Shown here: one piece after another, positions 52,450 to 60,770 of the stretch
How positions within the stretch are numbered: position 1 is the first letter of the stretch
Layout: every line of letters starts with the position of its first letter
NCBI RefSeq assembly: GCF_039522365.1
Contig: NZ_BAAADJ010000021.1
Location: 87,584-151,583, forward strand
Direction: 5' to 3'
DNA: 64,000 nt
DNA from: Bacillus carboniphilus
Lineage (GTDB): Bacteria > Bacillota > Bacilli > Bacillales > JC228
Translations under genes and position numbers: made by a program
Notes under the pieces: model-generated
The model's input: the letters and a program-made list of their open reading frames with translations, nothing else
What the model was told of the DNA's origin: nothing
Database searches by the model: none

Positions 52450-52833
52450 TTATGATTTAAATCTTCCATGTATGTTTCCATATTTATAGGTTGGGAATGC
52501 AAATTCATATAGTTCAAGGGAAAGGGCCAAGTACCTTTTTTCTAAAAGATGAGAGAAGTGACTCTTCAGAACTGCAAACATTTCTTCACAAGTGGCCTTT
52601 TTGTCTACACCTGAACGCCCATTTCCGATTTTTAGTGTTACATGGACAAATGCGTCATCCTCAGCTCCATCAGCTATTCGATATTGATTCAATTCAATTG
52701 CTCTGGAGCGAATCCCTCCAATAGGGAAGATAGAAGGACGTGAAATGAGAACATGGTGTAGCTTTTCAAGTAATACGTCTATATTTACCTCGTTCTTTAT
52801 ATTATCTGTATATTCAACAATAATATGAGGCAT
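52450..52833 (-). CDS. hpaF: 5-carboxymethyl-2-hydroxymuconate delta-isomerase (HpaF)
   Basis: 127 residues beginning MPHIIVEYTDN; Pro2 becomes the catalytic N-terminal proline of the tautomerase fold after Met removal. HVTLKIGNGRS is the other typical part. Catalyses isomerisation of CHM to the oxo form in 4-hydroxyphenylacetate (homoprotocatechuate) breakdown. It is the last gene of the minus-strand operon, 11 bp after the HpaG-type gene, with GAAGGAGG before ATG. Confidence 0.93.
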   Translation of the reverse strand: MPHIIVEYTDNIKNEVNIDVLLEKLHHVLISRPSIFPIGGIRSRAIELNQYRIADGAEDDAFVHVTLKIGNGRSGVDKKATCEEMFAVLKSHFSHLLEKRYLALSLELYEFAFPTYKYGNIHGRFKS

Positions 52834-52844
52834 ACCGATCCTCC

Positions 52845-53600
52845 TTATCTATTAAACAATTCATCTCCAACAATTTGATTTAATAGCTGTCCAATCCCTT
52901 CGATTTCCGTAATGATTTCATCACCAATATTAACTTTCGTTACACCTTCAGGAGTACCCGTTAATATAAGATCTCCAGGATTTAGTGTCATAAAGCTACT
53001 TAAATACTCAATCAATGCAGGAATGTCGAAAATCATGTCTCGAGTATTACCTTCTTGGGTCAGTTTACCATTTACATATGTTCGTAATGAAAGGTTCATT
53101 GGATCTTTTATATCATCTCTGTCGACGAACCAGGGCCCTATTGGGGTGCCGCCATCTCTGTTCTTTACGCGTAGATTCGGACGATAATAGTTTTCTAGAT
53201 AATCTCGTATTGCGTAGTCATTCGCTATTGTGTAGCCAGAAACATATTCATATGCCTTCTCTTTTTTCACATATTTAGCACGTTTACCGATAACAACAGC
53301 TAGTTCACATTCATAGTGCATATGTGTAGCATCATGCGGAAGACGAGTTTGACCGTTATGCCCTACAAAGGTATTTTTTCCTTTTAAAAAGACGAGTGGT
53401 TCCTTTGGGGCGTTAAACGTTAACTCTTTTGCATGGTCCGCATAATTTAGTCCAAGTACAAAGGTAGTCTGTGCTTCGACTGGAGGAAGCCAAACTACTT
53501 CATCGAAGTCGACTAATCTTCCATCTTCTAACTGGAGCTTTCCATCTTGTTCGACTGCTTGATAAATAGATCCATATACGGCTACTCTTGCATGTTTCAT
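52845..53600 (-). CDS. hpaG: HpaG-type FAH-family decarboxylase/isomerase subunit
   Basis: 251 residues of the fumarylacetoacetate hydrolase fold. Metal ligands in MHYECELAVVIGKRAK and GYTIANDYAIRD, plus DGGTPIGPWFVDRDD and the end LILTGTPEGVTKVNIGDEI. In HPA breakdown HpaG decarboxylates OPET and isomerises HHDD. Two separate FAH-family genes here correspond to the two halves of E. coli HpaG. Overlaps the upstream gene by 4 nt. Which half is which activity is not certain. Confidence 0.88.
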   Translation of the reverse strand: MKHARVAVYGSIYQAVEQDGKLQLEDGRLVDFDEVVWLPPVEAQTTFVLGLNYADHAKELTFNAPKEPLVFLKGKNTFVGHNGQTRLPHDATHMHYECELAVVIGKRAKYVKKEKAYEYVSGYTIANDYAIRDYLENYYRPNLRVKNRDGGTPIGPWFVDRDDIKDPMNLSLRTYVNGKLTQEGNTRDMIFDIPALIEYLSSFMTLNPGDLILTGTPEGVTKVNIGDEIITEIEGIGQLLNQIVGDELFNR

Positions 53601-54388
53601 AATAGCTCACTCCTTCCTAAGGAATGTTCAGCAACCACTCTGTTCTCAAGTGAACCAATCCCTTCAACTTCAATTCGAACCACGTCATTGGCTTTTACAA
53701 TAGGTGTACCTTCGGGAACTCCAACTAATAAAACATCCCCCTCATATAAAGTCATAAATTCCGTTACATCAGATAGTAGTCGAGAAGTGGAACGGATAAG
53801 ATTTGAAGTCGTATTTTCCTGGGCCAGGTTTTCATTCACGTAGACTCTTATGGAAAGAGAGTCTGGATTTTTAACCGATTCTTGTTCTATCACCCAAGGT
53901 CCAATAGGACAAAAACCATCTCGAGCTTTATGTTTGACTGCAGGGCGGAAGTAGCTTTCATGTGGAACACTTACATCATTTGCGATGACGTATCCTTTTA
54001 TGTAATTATGGGCATCTGACTCTTTAATACGGGTTGCTGTTTTTCCTATGACAATACCAAGTGCTGCCCCTACTTCTAGCTCTGTCACATCAGAAGGAAG
54101 GGGAATATCATGATTAGTCCCAATAATCGTATTTTTAGGCTTTATATATAGGATGGGTGCTTTGGGTGGTTCATTATAAGGTTTTTCGTAAAGCTGTTTC
54201 CCTAAAGCTTCAAGGTTCCCTTGATAGTTTAGTAGAGTCCCATAGATCGTACCCGAGATTGGAGCATCTATGTTTAGCTCTCCGAAGTTAAACAAATGAT
54301 CCTGTATGGATACAGTACGATTAGTAAAATCGACGTTTCCCTGGACTAGCTGATGTTTTCCCGTTAATTTTATGGTTGCTAATGCCAC
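53597..54388 (-). CDS. hpaG: HpaG-type FAH-family decarboxylase/isomerase subunit
   Basis: 263 residues from GTG 54388, with GGAGTG upstream; an earlier GTG (54397) overlaps the LysR stop. FAH-fold motifs: ELEVGAALGIVIGK, GYVIANDVSVPHE, DGFCPIGPWV and VLLVGVPEGTPIV. Companion of the next gene, so the pair equals a split HpaG. It is only distantly similar to the second gene. The N-terminal 60 residues form the small extra domain seen in such proteins. Confidence 0.86.
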   Translation of the reverse strand: MALATIKLTGKHQLVQGNVDFTNRTVSIQDHLFNFGELNIDAPISGTIYGTLLNYQGNLEALGKQLYEKPYNEPPKAPILYIKPKNTIIGTNHDIPLPSDVTELEVGAALGIVIGKTATRIKESDAHNYIKGYVIANDVSVPHESYFRPAVKHKARDGFCPIGPWVIEQESVKNPDSLSIRVYVNENLAQENTTSNLIRSTSRLLSDVTEFMTLYEGDVLLVGVPEGTPIVKANDVVRIEVEGIGSLENRVVAEHSLGRSELL

Positions 54389-54393
54389 AAATA

Positions 54394-55293
54394 TCACTCC
54401 TTTATGGTTGAATGTTCACGAAAAGTATCAATAAAGTGCTGTGCACTCTTGGAAAGGTAACGGTCTTTTAACCAAATTACTGCTGATTCGGATTGAATTT
54501 TTGAATTCTGTAGTTCGAGTGTAACCGTGTTGGTTGTGTGTAACGAAAGTAGAGTTGATTTAGGAACAAGAGTTGCACCCACTCCTGCATCCACCAAAGA
54601 TAGTAGCATGGCTGCATCTGGACATTCGCAAACAACGTGGGGTTTGAACCCATGTCGCTTACATTCATCAAGAATCATTTCATACTGTCCGGTTCCGTTA
54701 ATTCTGTGAAGTAGTAATAAGGGAAGGTTTTGTAGTTCTTTCATTTCTATAGAAGTTGTATTTCTAAACTGGTGTTCCCACTTCTGGGGTATGACCGCTA
54801 CATAAGGCTCGCTCGGTAGTTGGATCATTGAAAAGTCATCGGTATCAAGCGGGAGACGGATGACGGCCACTTCAATGACCCTGTTTCGCAATAACTCACT
54901 AACAAAATAGGTGTCTCCTTCTCTGAGGTGGAACGTTACATTAGGATAGGTTTCCCGGAAGTAGCGGATTTTTTCTGGTAAATAAGAAAAGCAAGTTTTG
55001 ACTGACCCGATCGATAGGATACCTCGAAGTCCATCCCCAGTTTCTTTTACTTCAGATTTAGTGTCTTCTAATTCTGCCAGTAGCCTCGTCGCTTTTTTAT
55101 ATAAAATCTCCCCTGCAGAGGTTAGTTCCATATTTCTTCCTTGACGTTCCATTAACTTGACACCTAGCTCTACTTCTAGCTGTTTGAGCTGCTGACTTAG
55201 AGGAGGTTGGGCCATATGGAGTTTCTTGGCTGCGCGTGTAATTTGACCTTCTTTGGCAATTGTACAGAAATAATGCAGCTGCTTAATGTCCAT
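54394..55293 (-). CDS. LysR-family regulator of the HPA cluster
   Basis: 299 residues. The helix-turn-helix is at residues about 3-62 (YFCTIAKEGQITRAAKKLHMAQPPLSQQLKQLEVELGVKL), followed by a substrate-binding domain. First gene of the minus operon and divergent from the plus-strand catabolic genes, the classic place for a LysR activator of both arms. The inducer is probably 4-hydroxyphenylacetate or a ring-cleavage product (inference). ATG with AAGGATAA upstream. Confidence 0.88.
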   Translation of the reverse strand: MDIKQLHYFCTIAKEGQITRAAKKLHMAQPPLSQQLKQLEVELGVKLMERQGRNMELTSAGEILYKKATRLLAELEDTKSEVKETGDGLRGILSIGSVKTCFSYLPEKIRYFRETYPNVTFHLREGDTYFVSELLRNRVIEVAVIRLPLDTDDFSMIQLPSEPYVAVIPQKWEHQFRNTTSIEMKELQNLPLLLLHRINGTGQYEMILDECKRHGFKPHVVCECPDAAMLLSLVDAGVGATLVPKSTLLSLHTTNTVTLELQNSKIQSESAVIWLKDRYLSKSAQHFIDTFREHSTIKE

Positions 55294-55332
55294 TTATCCT
55301 TGATTTGCCTCCTTTAACCATATTTTTTTCGT

Positions 55333-55367
55333 ATGGGAAACCAATAAAATAGATATTTTTCCTATAG
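55333..55367. promoter_or_regulatory. Candidate LysR operator between the hpa arms
   Basis: TATGGGAAA (55333-55341) is an inverted partner of TTTTTCCTATA (55357-55367) with a CCTATAGG centre in the right arm. It lies between the divergent LysR and lyase genes, 115-150 bp before the lyase start. Binding by the LysR protein is a prediction. Confidence 0.4.
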
Positions 55368-55390
55368 GATAGCACATGCTACAGTTAAAA

Positions 55391-55404
55391 TGTAAGGGTT
55401 TTCA
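55391..55404 (+). promoter_or_regulatory. cre-like site
   Basis: TGTAAGGGTTTTCA matches the CcpA site TGWAANCGNTNWCA except the central CG, which is GG. The position over the predicted start of the plus operon would suit carbon catabolite repression. Weak evidence. Confidence 0.35.
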
Positions 55405-55482
55405 TAAAATTTAAAATATTGTGTGATCAAAATCAATGACAAAGTTGAAAACAAATGAATGAAAAGTAAGGAGTGGACAGTT

Positions 55483-56397
55483 ATGCAAAGGTATGAAGAG
55501 GCAAAGAAAAGAATTAGAGGTTCGATTGCACCTATTATTACTCCATTTTTTGAGGATGGTACGCTTGATTTAGATTCATTAGAAAATCTGATTAACTGGC
55601 ATATTGAGAGTGGCAGTCATGGGATTTCAGTAACAGGAACTACAGGTGAACCGAGCTCTTTAACGATCGATGAGCGTGTCAGAGTGATGGAAAGAGCAAA
55701 GGATGCTGTGGGGGGAAGAGTTCCATTTGTCCCAGGTTCAGGCTCCACTAACCACGAGGAAACTTTATATTTAACGAAGAAAGCAGAGGAACTAGGAGCT
55801 GACGCTGCTCTTGTGATTGTTCCTTATTACAATAAACCTTCACAGCACGCTTTATATAAACACTTCAAGGCTGTAGCTGATTCTGTTTCTATTCCTATTA
55901 TTGTCTACAATATTCCTGGTCGAACGGGGACTAATTTAGAAGTAAAAACTCTAGCCCGACTAAATGAAGACTGCCCAAACATTATCGGAGTGAAGGAATC
56001 CAATAAGGACTTTGAGCATGTAAACCGTGTGCTATTAAATTGCGGAAGAGACTTTAATTTATATTCAGGAATTGAGCTACTTTGCTACCCAATGCTTGCC
56101 ATAGGAGGTGCTGGGTCAATTAGTGCAACAGCTAATATTGCACCAGGGAAGGTTGCAGAACTACACGATGCGTGGTTTGAAGGGAATCATGAAAAGGCAC
56201 TTTCTCTTCATTATGAACTTATGCCATTAAATGATGTGTTGTTTAGAGATACGAATCCTGCACCGGTTAAGGCAGCGTTAGGTATGCTTGGGAAAATAAA
56301 GCCAGTATTACGTTTGCCGATGGATGTACCTTCGAAAGAAATTCAGGATGAGATTCGTCAGGTTCTTCGTCAGTATGTTGAGGTGTCGGTGGAGTAG
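55483..56397 (+). CDS. DapA/NAL-superfamily lyase; candidate hydratase-aldolase of the HPA pathway
   Basis: 304 residues from ATG 55483 (AAGGAGTGG upstream). A DapA-type TIM barrel: TGTTGEPSSL, PIIVYNIPGRTG (catalytic Tyr) and IIGVKESNKD (Schiff-base Lys). Sequence alone would call it dihydrodipicolinate synthase, but it sits in the HPA cluster, where no HpaH hydratase or HpaI aldolase gene is found. Members of this superfamily (NahE-type) hydrate and then cleave unsaturated ketoacids in one enzyme. I infer it makes pyruvate and succinic semialdehyde from the HPA ring fragment. Confidence 0.78.
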   Translation: MQRYEEAKKRIRGSIAPIITPFFEDGTLDLDSLENLINWHIESGSHGISVTGTTGEPSSLTIDERVRVMERAKDAVGGRVPFVPGSGSTNHEETLYLTKKAEELGADAALVIVPYYNKPSQHALYKHFKAVADSVSIPIIVYNIPGRTGTNLEVKTLARLNEDCPNIIGVKESNKDFEHVNRVLLNCGRDFNLYSGIELLCYPMLAIGGAGSISATANIAPGKVAELHDAWFEGNHEKALSLHYELMPLNDVLFRDTNPAPVKAALGMLGKIKPVLRLPMDVPSKEIQDEIRQVLRQYVEVSVE

Positions 56398-56437
56398 GAG
56401 AAGGCGTGCTGAGTTCTGGGTTCTGAAAAAAAGTGTT

Positions 56438-56584
56438 GAGTTCTGAAAAAGGTGGGCCGAGTTCTGAAAAGAGTGGGCTGAGTTCTGAAAAAGGTGGACT
56501 GAGTTCTGAAAAGAGTGGGCTGAGTTCTGAAAAGAGTACGTTGAATTCTGAAAAGAGAGAGCCGAGTTCTGAAAAAGACTAAGC
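56438..56584. repeat. 21-bp tandem repeat, seven copies
   Basis: Seven consecutive 21-bp units of the form GAGTTCTGAAAAGAGTGGGCT, with a partial copy before (56411). The frame is open on the minus strand for 79 codons with a heptad FRTQPTL, but no ribosome site or start context supports translation. A family distinct from the three other repeat clusters. Confidence 0.85.
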
Positions 56585-56681
56585 TATGTTCAAAAAGTAG
56601 AACGCTCACCTCTGAAACAATCGGCTTGGCCCATCAAACTAGACACTCAGCCAAGATTACTAGAAGAAAGGGTGATAACCA

Positions 56682-58205
56682 TTGCAAAATCAGACAGTAA
56701 AACAAGAAGGAGCTCTTTTACACAAAAAAGTAGAAGATATCAAGCTTTATATAAATGGTCAATTCGTTGAAGCCAAGTCAGGGTCTACGATAGAGAATGT
56801 TAATCCTTTTACAAATGAGGCTATAAACCTTACTGCAGAAGGTAGACAAGAGGATATTAAAAATGCCGTTGAAGCTGCCAAGGATGCTTTTGAAAAAGGG
56901 CCATGGGGTTACATGAAACAATCAGAACGGATGAAGTATATAAATCGAATTGCAGATTTAATAGATGAAGAGAGCGCAGAACTGGCATATTTGGAGTCAC
57001 TAGATACAGGACTTCCTATTGCTCAGACAAAGAAAATGGCTGCTCGTGCTGCAGAGAATTTCCGATTCTATGCCCGAATGGTCGAGTCGAGACTACATGG
57101 AGAATCTTATCCAGTAGGTGATGAGTTTATCAACTATACGGTGTATAAACCACTGGGGCCGGTTGGGCTCATTACACCATGGAATGCTCCATTCATGCTT
57201 ACAACATGGAAGGTTGCTCCTGCATTAGCCACTGGAAATACGGTCATTTTAAAACCTGCTGAATTGTCTCCGTTAACAGCTAACAAGTTAGCGGAAATCA
57301 TTCATAAAGCAGGAGTACCAGAAGGTGTTTTTAATGTCGTGCACGGCTATGGAGAAACAGCCGGTGCTTCTTTAGTCGCACACCCAGACGTCAAAGCGAT
57401 TTCTTTTACTGGAGAAACGGTTACGGGTTCAACGATCATGAAGAATGCAGCTGACACGTTAAAGAAAACCTCAATGGAACTAGGTGGGAAGTCACCACTT
57501 ATCGTGTTTGAGGATGCAGACTTTGATAAAGCACTAGATGCTGCCGTGTGGGGAATATTCTCTTTCAATGGTGAACGCTGCACAGCAAACTCTCGTGTTT
57601 TTCTACACAAAAACATTAAAGATAGATTCATAGCAGCTCTCAAAGAGAGAGTGGAAAACATTATTATCGGTGATCCACTAAGTGGTAGTACTCAACTAGG
57701 CCCGCTAATTGACCAGGGACATTTTAATAAGGTCACGCAATACATCGAAATCGCGAAACAAGAGGGTTGTGAAGTTATTCAAGGAAATGTGCCAGAAGAG
57801 TTTTCAAAAGGTAATTTCGTACCACCTACACTTCTTCTCAATGCAAAAAATGAAATGAAGGTTTGCCAAGAGGAAATCTTCGGACCGGTCATGGCAGTAA
57901 TCGAATTTGAATCGGAAGAAGAAGTAGTACGTGCGGCTAATGATGTGAAATATGGTCTTGCAGGTTATGTATGGACCAATGATATTAAGCGAGGTCATCG
58001 TGTAGCTCAAGCTATTGATGCTGGAATGATCTGGATTAACGCACAGAATGTCCGTGACTTAAGAATTCCGTTCGGTGGAATGAAGCAAAGCGGATTAGGC
58101 CGTGAAGGTGGTCATTATGCCATCTTTGAATTTTATACAGAACCAAAGGCGATTCATGTAGCGATTGGGGATATTCACATACCTCAGTTCGGAAAGAAGA
58201 AATAG
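56682..58205 (+). CDS. hpaE: 5-carboxymethyl-2-hydroxymuconate semialdehyde dehydrogenase (HpaE)
   Basis: 507 residues from a TTG with AAAGGGTGAT upstream. The ALDH active site is FNGERCTANS (Cys300), with the general base Glu in SMELGGKSP. Also NPFTNEAI and PWNAPFMLTTWK. NAD-dependent oxidation of the ring-cleavage aldehyde CHMS to CHM acid. The naming rests on the pathway neighbours; ALDH specificity is hard to read from sequence. Confidence 0.85.
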   Translation: MQNQTVKQEGALLHKKVEDIKLYINGQFVEAKSGSTIENVNPFTNEAINLTAEGRQEDIKNAVEAAKDAFEKGPWGYMKQSERMKYINRIADLIDEESAELAYLESLDTGLPIAQTKKMAARAAENFRFYARMVESRLHGESYPVGDEFINYTVYKPLGPVGLITPWNAPFMLTTWKVAPALATGNTVILKPAELSPLTANKLAEIIHKAGVPEGVFNVVHGYGETAGASLVAHPDVKAISFTGETVTGSTIMKNAADTLKKTSMELGGKSPLIVFEDADFDKALDAAVWGIFSFNGERCTANSRVFLHKNIKDRFIAALKERVENIIIGDPLSGSTQLGPLIDQGHFNKVTQYIEIAKQEGCEVIQGNVPEEFSKGNFVPPTLLLNAKNEMKVCQEEIFGPVMAVIEFESEEEVVRAANDVKYGLAGYVWTNDIKRGHRVAQAIDAGMIWINAQNVRDLRIPFGGMKQSGLGREGGHYAIFEFYTEPKAIHVAIGDIHIPQFGKKK

Positions 58206-58217
58206 GGGGAGATTCAA

Positions 58218-59687
58218 TTGCCGGCAAAAACGGGAAAGCAATATATCGAACGTTTAAAGAAAGCAAATAATAACGTTTATATACATGGAGAAAGAGTAGA
58301 TGATGTAACGGAACATCCTGCGTTTAAGAACGTCATTGAGTCAATGGCACACTTATATGACCTTCAACATGAAAAGCCAGAAAAAATGCTATATACGTCT
58401 CCGACCACTGGTGACAAGGTTGGAATGACTTTCTTGCAGCCTAAGACTATTGATGATGTGATAAAAAGAAGAGAAGCTATTCAGGAGTGGGCGCTAACTT
58501 CAGGTGGAATGATGGGGCGGTCTCCAGATTATCTAAATGCTGAAGTGATGGCGATGGGAGTTTCCAATGATCTTTTTGCTGAAGCCGATCCAATGTTCGC
58601 TGAAAACGCACGGAAATACTATGAGTATGCTCGTGAAAATGACATTAGTTTAACGCACACTTTAATACACCCACAAGTTAACAGAGCCAAAGCTCAATAT
58701 GAACAGAAAGATGCAAATGTTGCTTTACATTTAAAAGAAAAAACCAAAGACGGAATTTATGTAGATGGTATTCGATTGTTAGCCACTCAGGGTGGGATTA
58801 CAGACGAAATTCTCGTGTTCCCTTCAACAGTAAAGAAAGCAGGGGAACTTGATGACCCGTATTCACTAGCTTTTGTCATTCCAAATAATACACCAGGATT
58901 AAAATTCATTAGCCGTGAATCTTTTGACTATGGGAAGAACAAATGGGATCATCCACTTTCTTCTCGATTTGAAGAAGGAGATGCGATTGTTTCCTTTGAA
59001 AATGTATTTGTTCCTTGGGAGCGAGTGTTCGTATGCGGGAATTCTTCCATCTGCAACCGGACATTCCGTGAAACAAATGCTGTGGTACACATGGCCCATC
59101 AAGTACTAGCCAAGAATGTTGTAAAGACTGAGTTTTTACTTGGTGTTGCTTTAAGTATTATGGATGCGATTGGTATTGACCAATTCCAGCATGTTCAGGA
59201 CAAAGGAACAGAAATTATGCTGACACTTGAAACAATGAAATCCCACCTCTATAGAGCTGAGAATAATGCGAAATTAGATAAATGGGGTACGATGACACCT
59301 GATTTTGAGGCGTTAAATGCTGCAAGAAACTGGTACCCAAGGGTGTATCCACGTCTAGTAGAAATTGTTAGAGTTTTAGGAGCATCTGGCTTAATGGGAA
59401 TTCCAACAGAAGCAGACTTCAACCATGAAGAAATCGGACCTATCATTCACAGAGGGCTTCAAGGGAAAAATCTTGAAGGCTATGAACGAGTTCAGCTATT
59501 CCGCCTTGCTTGGGATATGACCATGAGTGCATTTGGTAGTAGACAAATGCATTATGAATACTATTTCTTTGGAGATCCAGTTCGAATGGGTATGGCTTAC
59601 TTCGATGGATATGAAAAAGAAGAGTTTAAACAAAGAGTTCGTGACTTTCTTGGAAAAGGAAGTACAACGAACTTCTCAAAAGTATAG
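58218..59687 (+). CDS. hpaB: 4-hydroxyphenylacetate 3-monooxygenase, oxygenase component (HpaB)
   Basis: 489 residues from a TTG with GGGGGAG upstream. HpaB/PvcC family features: LQHEKPEKMLYTSPTTG, THTLIHPQVNR (FADH2 pocket), NDISLTHT and RENFDYGKNKWDHPLSSRFEEGD-type loop. Hydroxylates 4-hydroxyphenylacetate to homoprotocatechuate using FADH2 from HpaC. Follows hpaE by 12 bp and precedes hpaD by 12 bp; the close spacing implies one operon. Confidence 0.93.
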   Translation: MPAKTGKQYIERLKKANNNVYIHGERVDDVTEHPAFKNVIESMAHLYDLQHEKPEKMLYTSPTTGDKVGMTFLQPKTIDDVIKRREAIQEWALTSGGMMGRSPDYLNAEVMAMGVSNDLFAEADPMFAENARKYYEYARENDISLTHTLIHPQVNRAKAQYEQKDANVALHLKEKTKDGIYVDGIRLLATQGGITDEILVFPSTVKKAGELDDPYSLAFVIPNNTPGLKFISRESFDYGKNKWDHPLSSRFEEGDAIVSFENVFVPWERVFVCGNSSICNRTFRETNAVVHMAHQVLAKNVVKTEFLLGVALSIMDAIGIDQFQHVQDKGTEIMLTLETMKSHLYRAENNAKLDKWGTMTPDFEALNAARNWYPRVYPRLVEIVRVLGASGLMGIPTEADFNHEEIGPIIHRGLQGKNLEGYERVQLFRLAWDMTMSAFGSRQMHYEYYFFGDPVRMGMAYFDGYEKEEFKQRVRDFLGKGSTTNFSKV

Positions 59688-59699
59688 GAGGTGTTCGGA

Positions 59700-60683
59700 G
59701 TGAACTTCAATATCATTCGTGCTGCAAGAGCCGTTCTTCACGTCACAGATCTAGAAGCCTCTCGTAAGTTTTATGTAAATACTCTTGGCTTTGTTGAAAC
59801 GGAATCGGATGAACAACATTTATATTTACGTGGTCTTGAGGAACATAGTCATCACTGCCTTTTATTGAAAAAAGCAGAAAAACCTGCTGTTGAAGTAATG
59901 GGCTATCGGGTATATTCAGAAGTTGAGCTAGATGTACTAGCAGAATTCTTTGCAGATAAAGGATTAAAAACAAAATGGATGGAAGCTGGTACCCAAAAAG
60001 CAATGGGTAGGGCCTTACGTGTTGAGGATGTTTCGGGATTACCATTAGAATTTTATGCAAAAATGGATACAGTTGAAAGGATGCTCCAACGATATGACCT
60101 TTATAAAGGAGCTAAAGTACAGCGTATTGACCATTTTAACTGCATGGTTCCGGATGTGGAGAAAGCCTATGATTTTTATATCAATGAACTAGGGTTTTCA
60201 TGCTCAGAATATACGGCTTCTGAAGGGGAAAGAATTTGGGCAGCCTGGTTACATCGAAAACCAAGTGTACACGATGTTGCTTTTATGAATGGAAAAGGCC
60301 CTAGGCTCCATCATGTTGGTTTTTGGCTGAGTGATCCAATGAGCCTTATTAACGCTTGCGATGTATTAGCTGCAAGTGGATATACAGCTAGTTTAGAAAG
60401 AGGACCAGGACGACATGGTTTATCCAATGCCTTTTTCCTCTATTTAAGAGATCCGGATGGTCATCGAATTGAGCTTTACAAAGGAGACTATTTAACAAGT
60501 GATCCTGATTTCAAGCCAGTAAGATGGGATATTAACGATAAACGTAGACAGACATTCTGGGGGCATGAGGCACCAGATTGTTGGTTTAACGAAGCCTCAG
60601 AGGTTCTTAATTTGGATGCTGAAAAAACAGTAGACCTAGAAGAAGCAAAGCTAAAGCAGCATAAACCAACATTTGTTATATAA
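59700..60683 (+). CDS. hpaD: 3,4-dihydroxyphenylacetate 2,3-dioxygenase (HpaD, VOC extradiol type)
   Basis: 327 residues from GTG 59700, preceded by AGGAGG. Two VOC modules. The iron site is in the second: His in QRIDHFNCMVPD, His in GPRLHHVGFWL, Glu in DGHRIELYKGDY. Also DLEASRKFYVNTLGF at the N-terminus. Cleaves homoprotocatechuate next to the hydroxyls. This is the type I (vicinal chelate) enzyme seen in Brevibacterium and Bacillus, not the E. coli LigB-type HpaD. Confidence 0.92.
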   Translation: MNFNIIRAARAVLHVTDLEASRKFYVNTLGFVETESDEQHLYLRGLEEHSHHCLLLKKAEKPAVEVMGYRVYSEVELDVLAEFFADKGLKTKWMEAGTQKAMGRALRVEDVSGLPLEFYAKMDTVERMLQRYDLYKGAKVQRIDHFNCMVPDVEKAYDFYINELGFSCSEYTASEGERIWAAWLHRKPSVHDVAFMNGKGPRLHHVGFWLSDPMSLINACDVLAASGYTASLERGPGRHGLSNAFFLYLRDPDGHRIELYKGDYLTSDPDFKPVRWDINDKRRQTFWGHEAPDCWFNEASEVLNLDAEKTVDLEEAKLKQHKPTFVI

Positions 60684-60693
60684 ACAAGCGTAG

Positions 60694-60720
60694 CGGGAAG
60701 AATCTATCGGAGTCTTCCCG
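60694..60720 (+). terminator. Terminator-like hairpin in the hpa cluster
   Basis: CGGGAAGA pairs with TCTTCCCG around an 11-nt loop; the T run is short (TTTCTAC). May be a partial terminator dividing hpaEBD from aldH-hpaC. Confidence 0.6.
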
Positions 60721-60770
60721 TTTCTACTACTACTCAAGAATATGGTTTAATAGATGTGGAGGTGTTTATT

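Noticed and set aside
55483..56397. Biosynthetic dihydrodipicolinate synthase (dapA) for lysine
   Set aside because: The fold and active-site residues fit, but the gene is embedded at the head of a catabolic operon and far from lysine genes, so a catabolic lyase is more likely.
56370..56609. 79-codon ORF on the minus strand with heptad repeats
   Set aside because: It is just the 21-bp tandem array read in an open frame (21 is a multiple of 3), with no ribosome site, and it is antisense to the hpa transcript.
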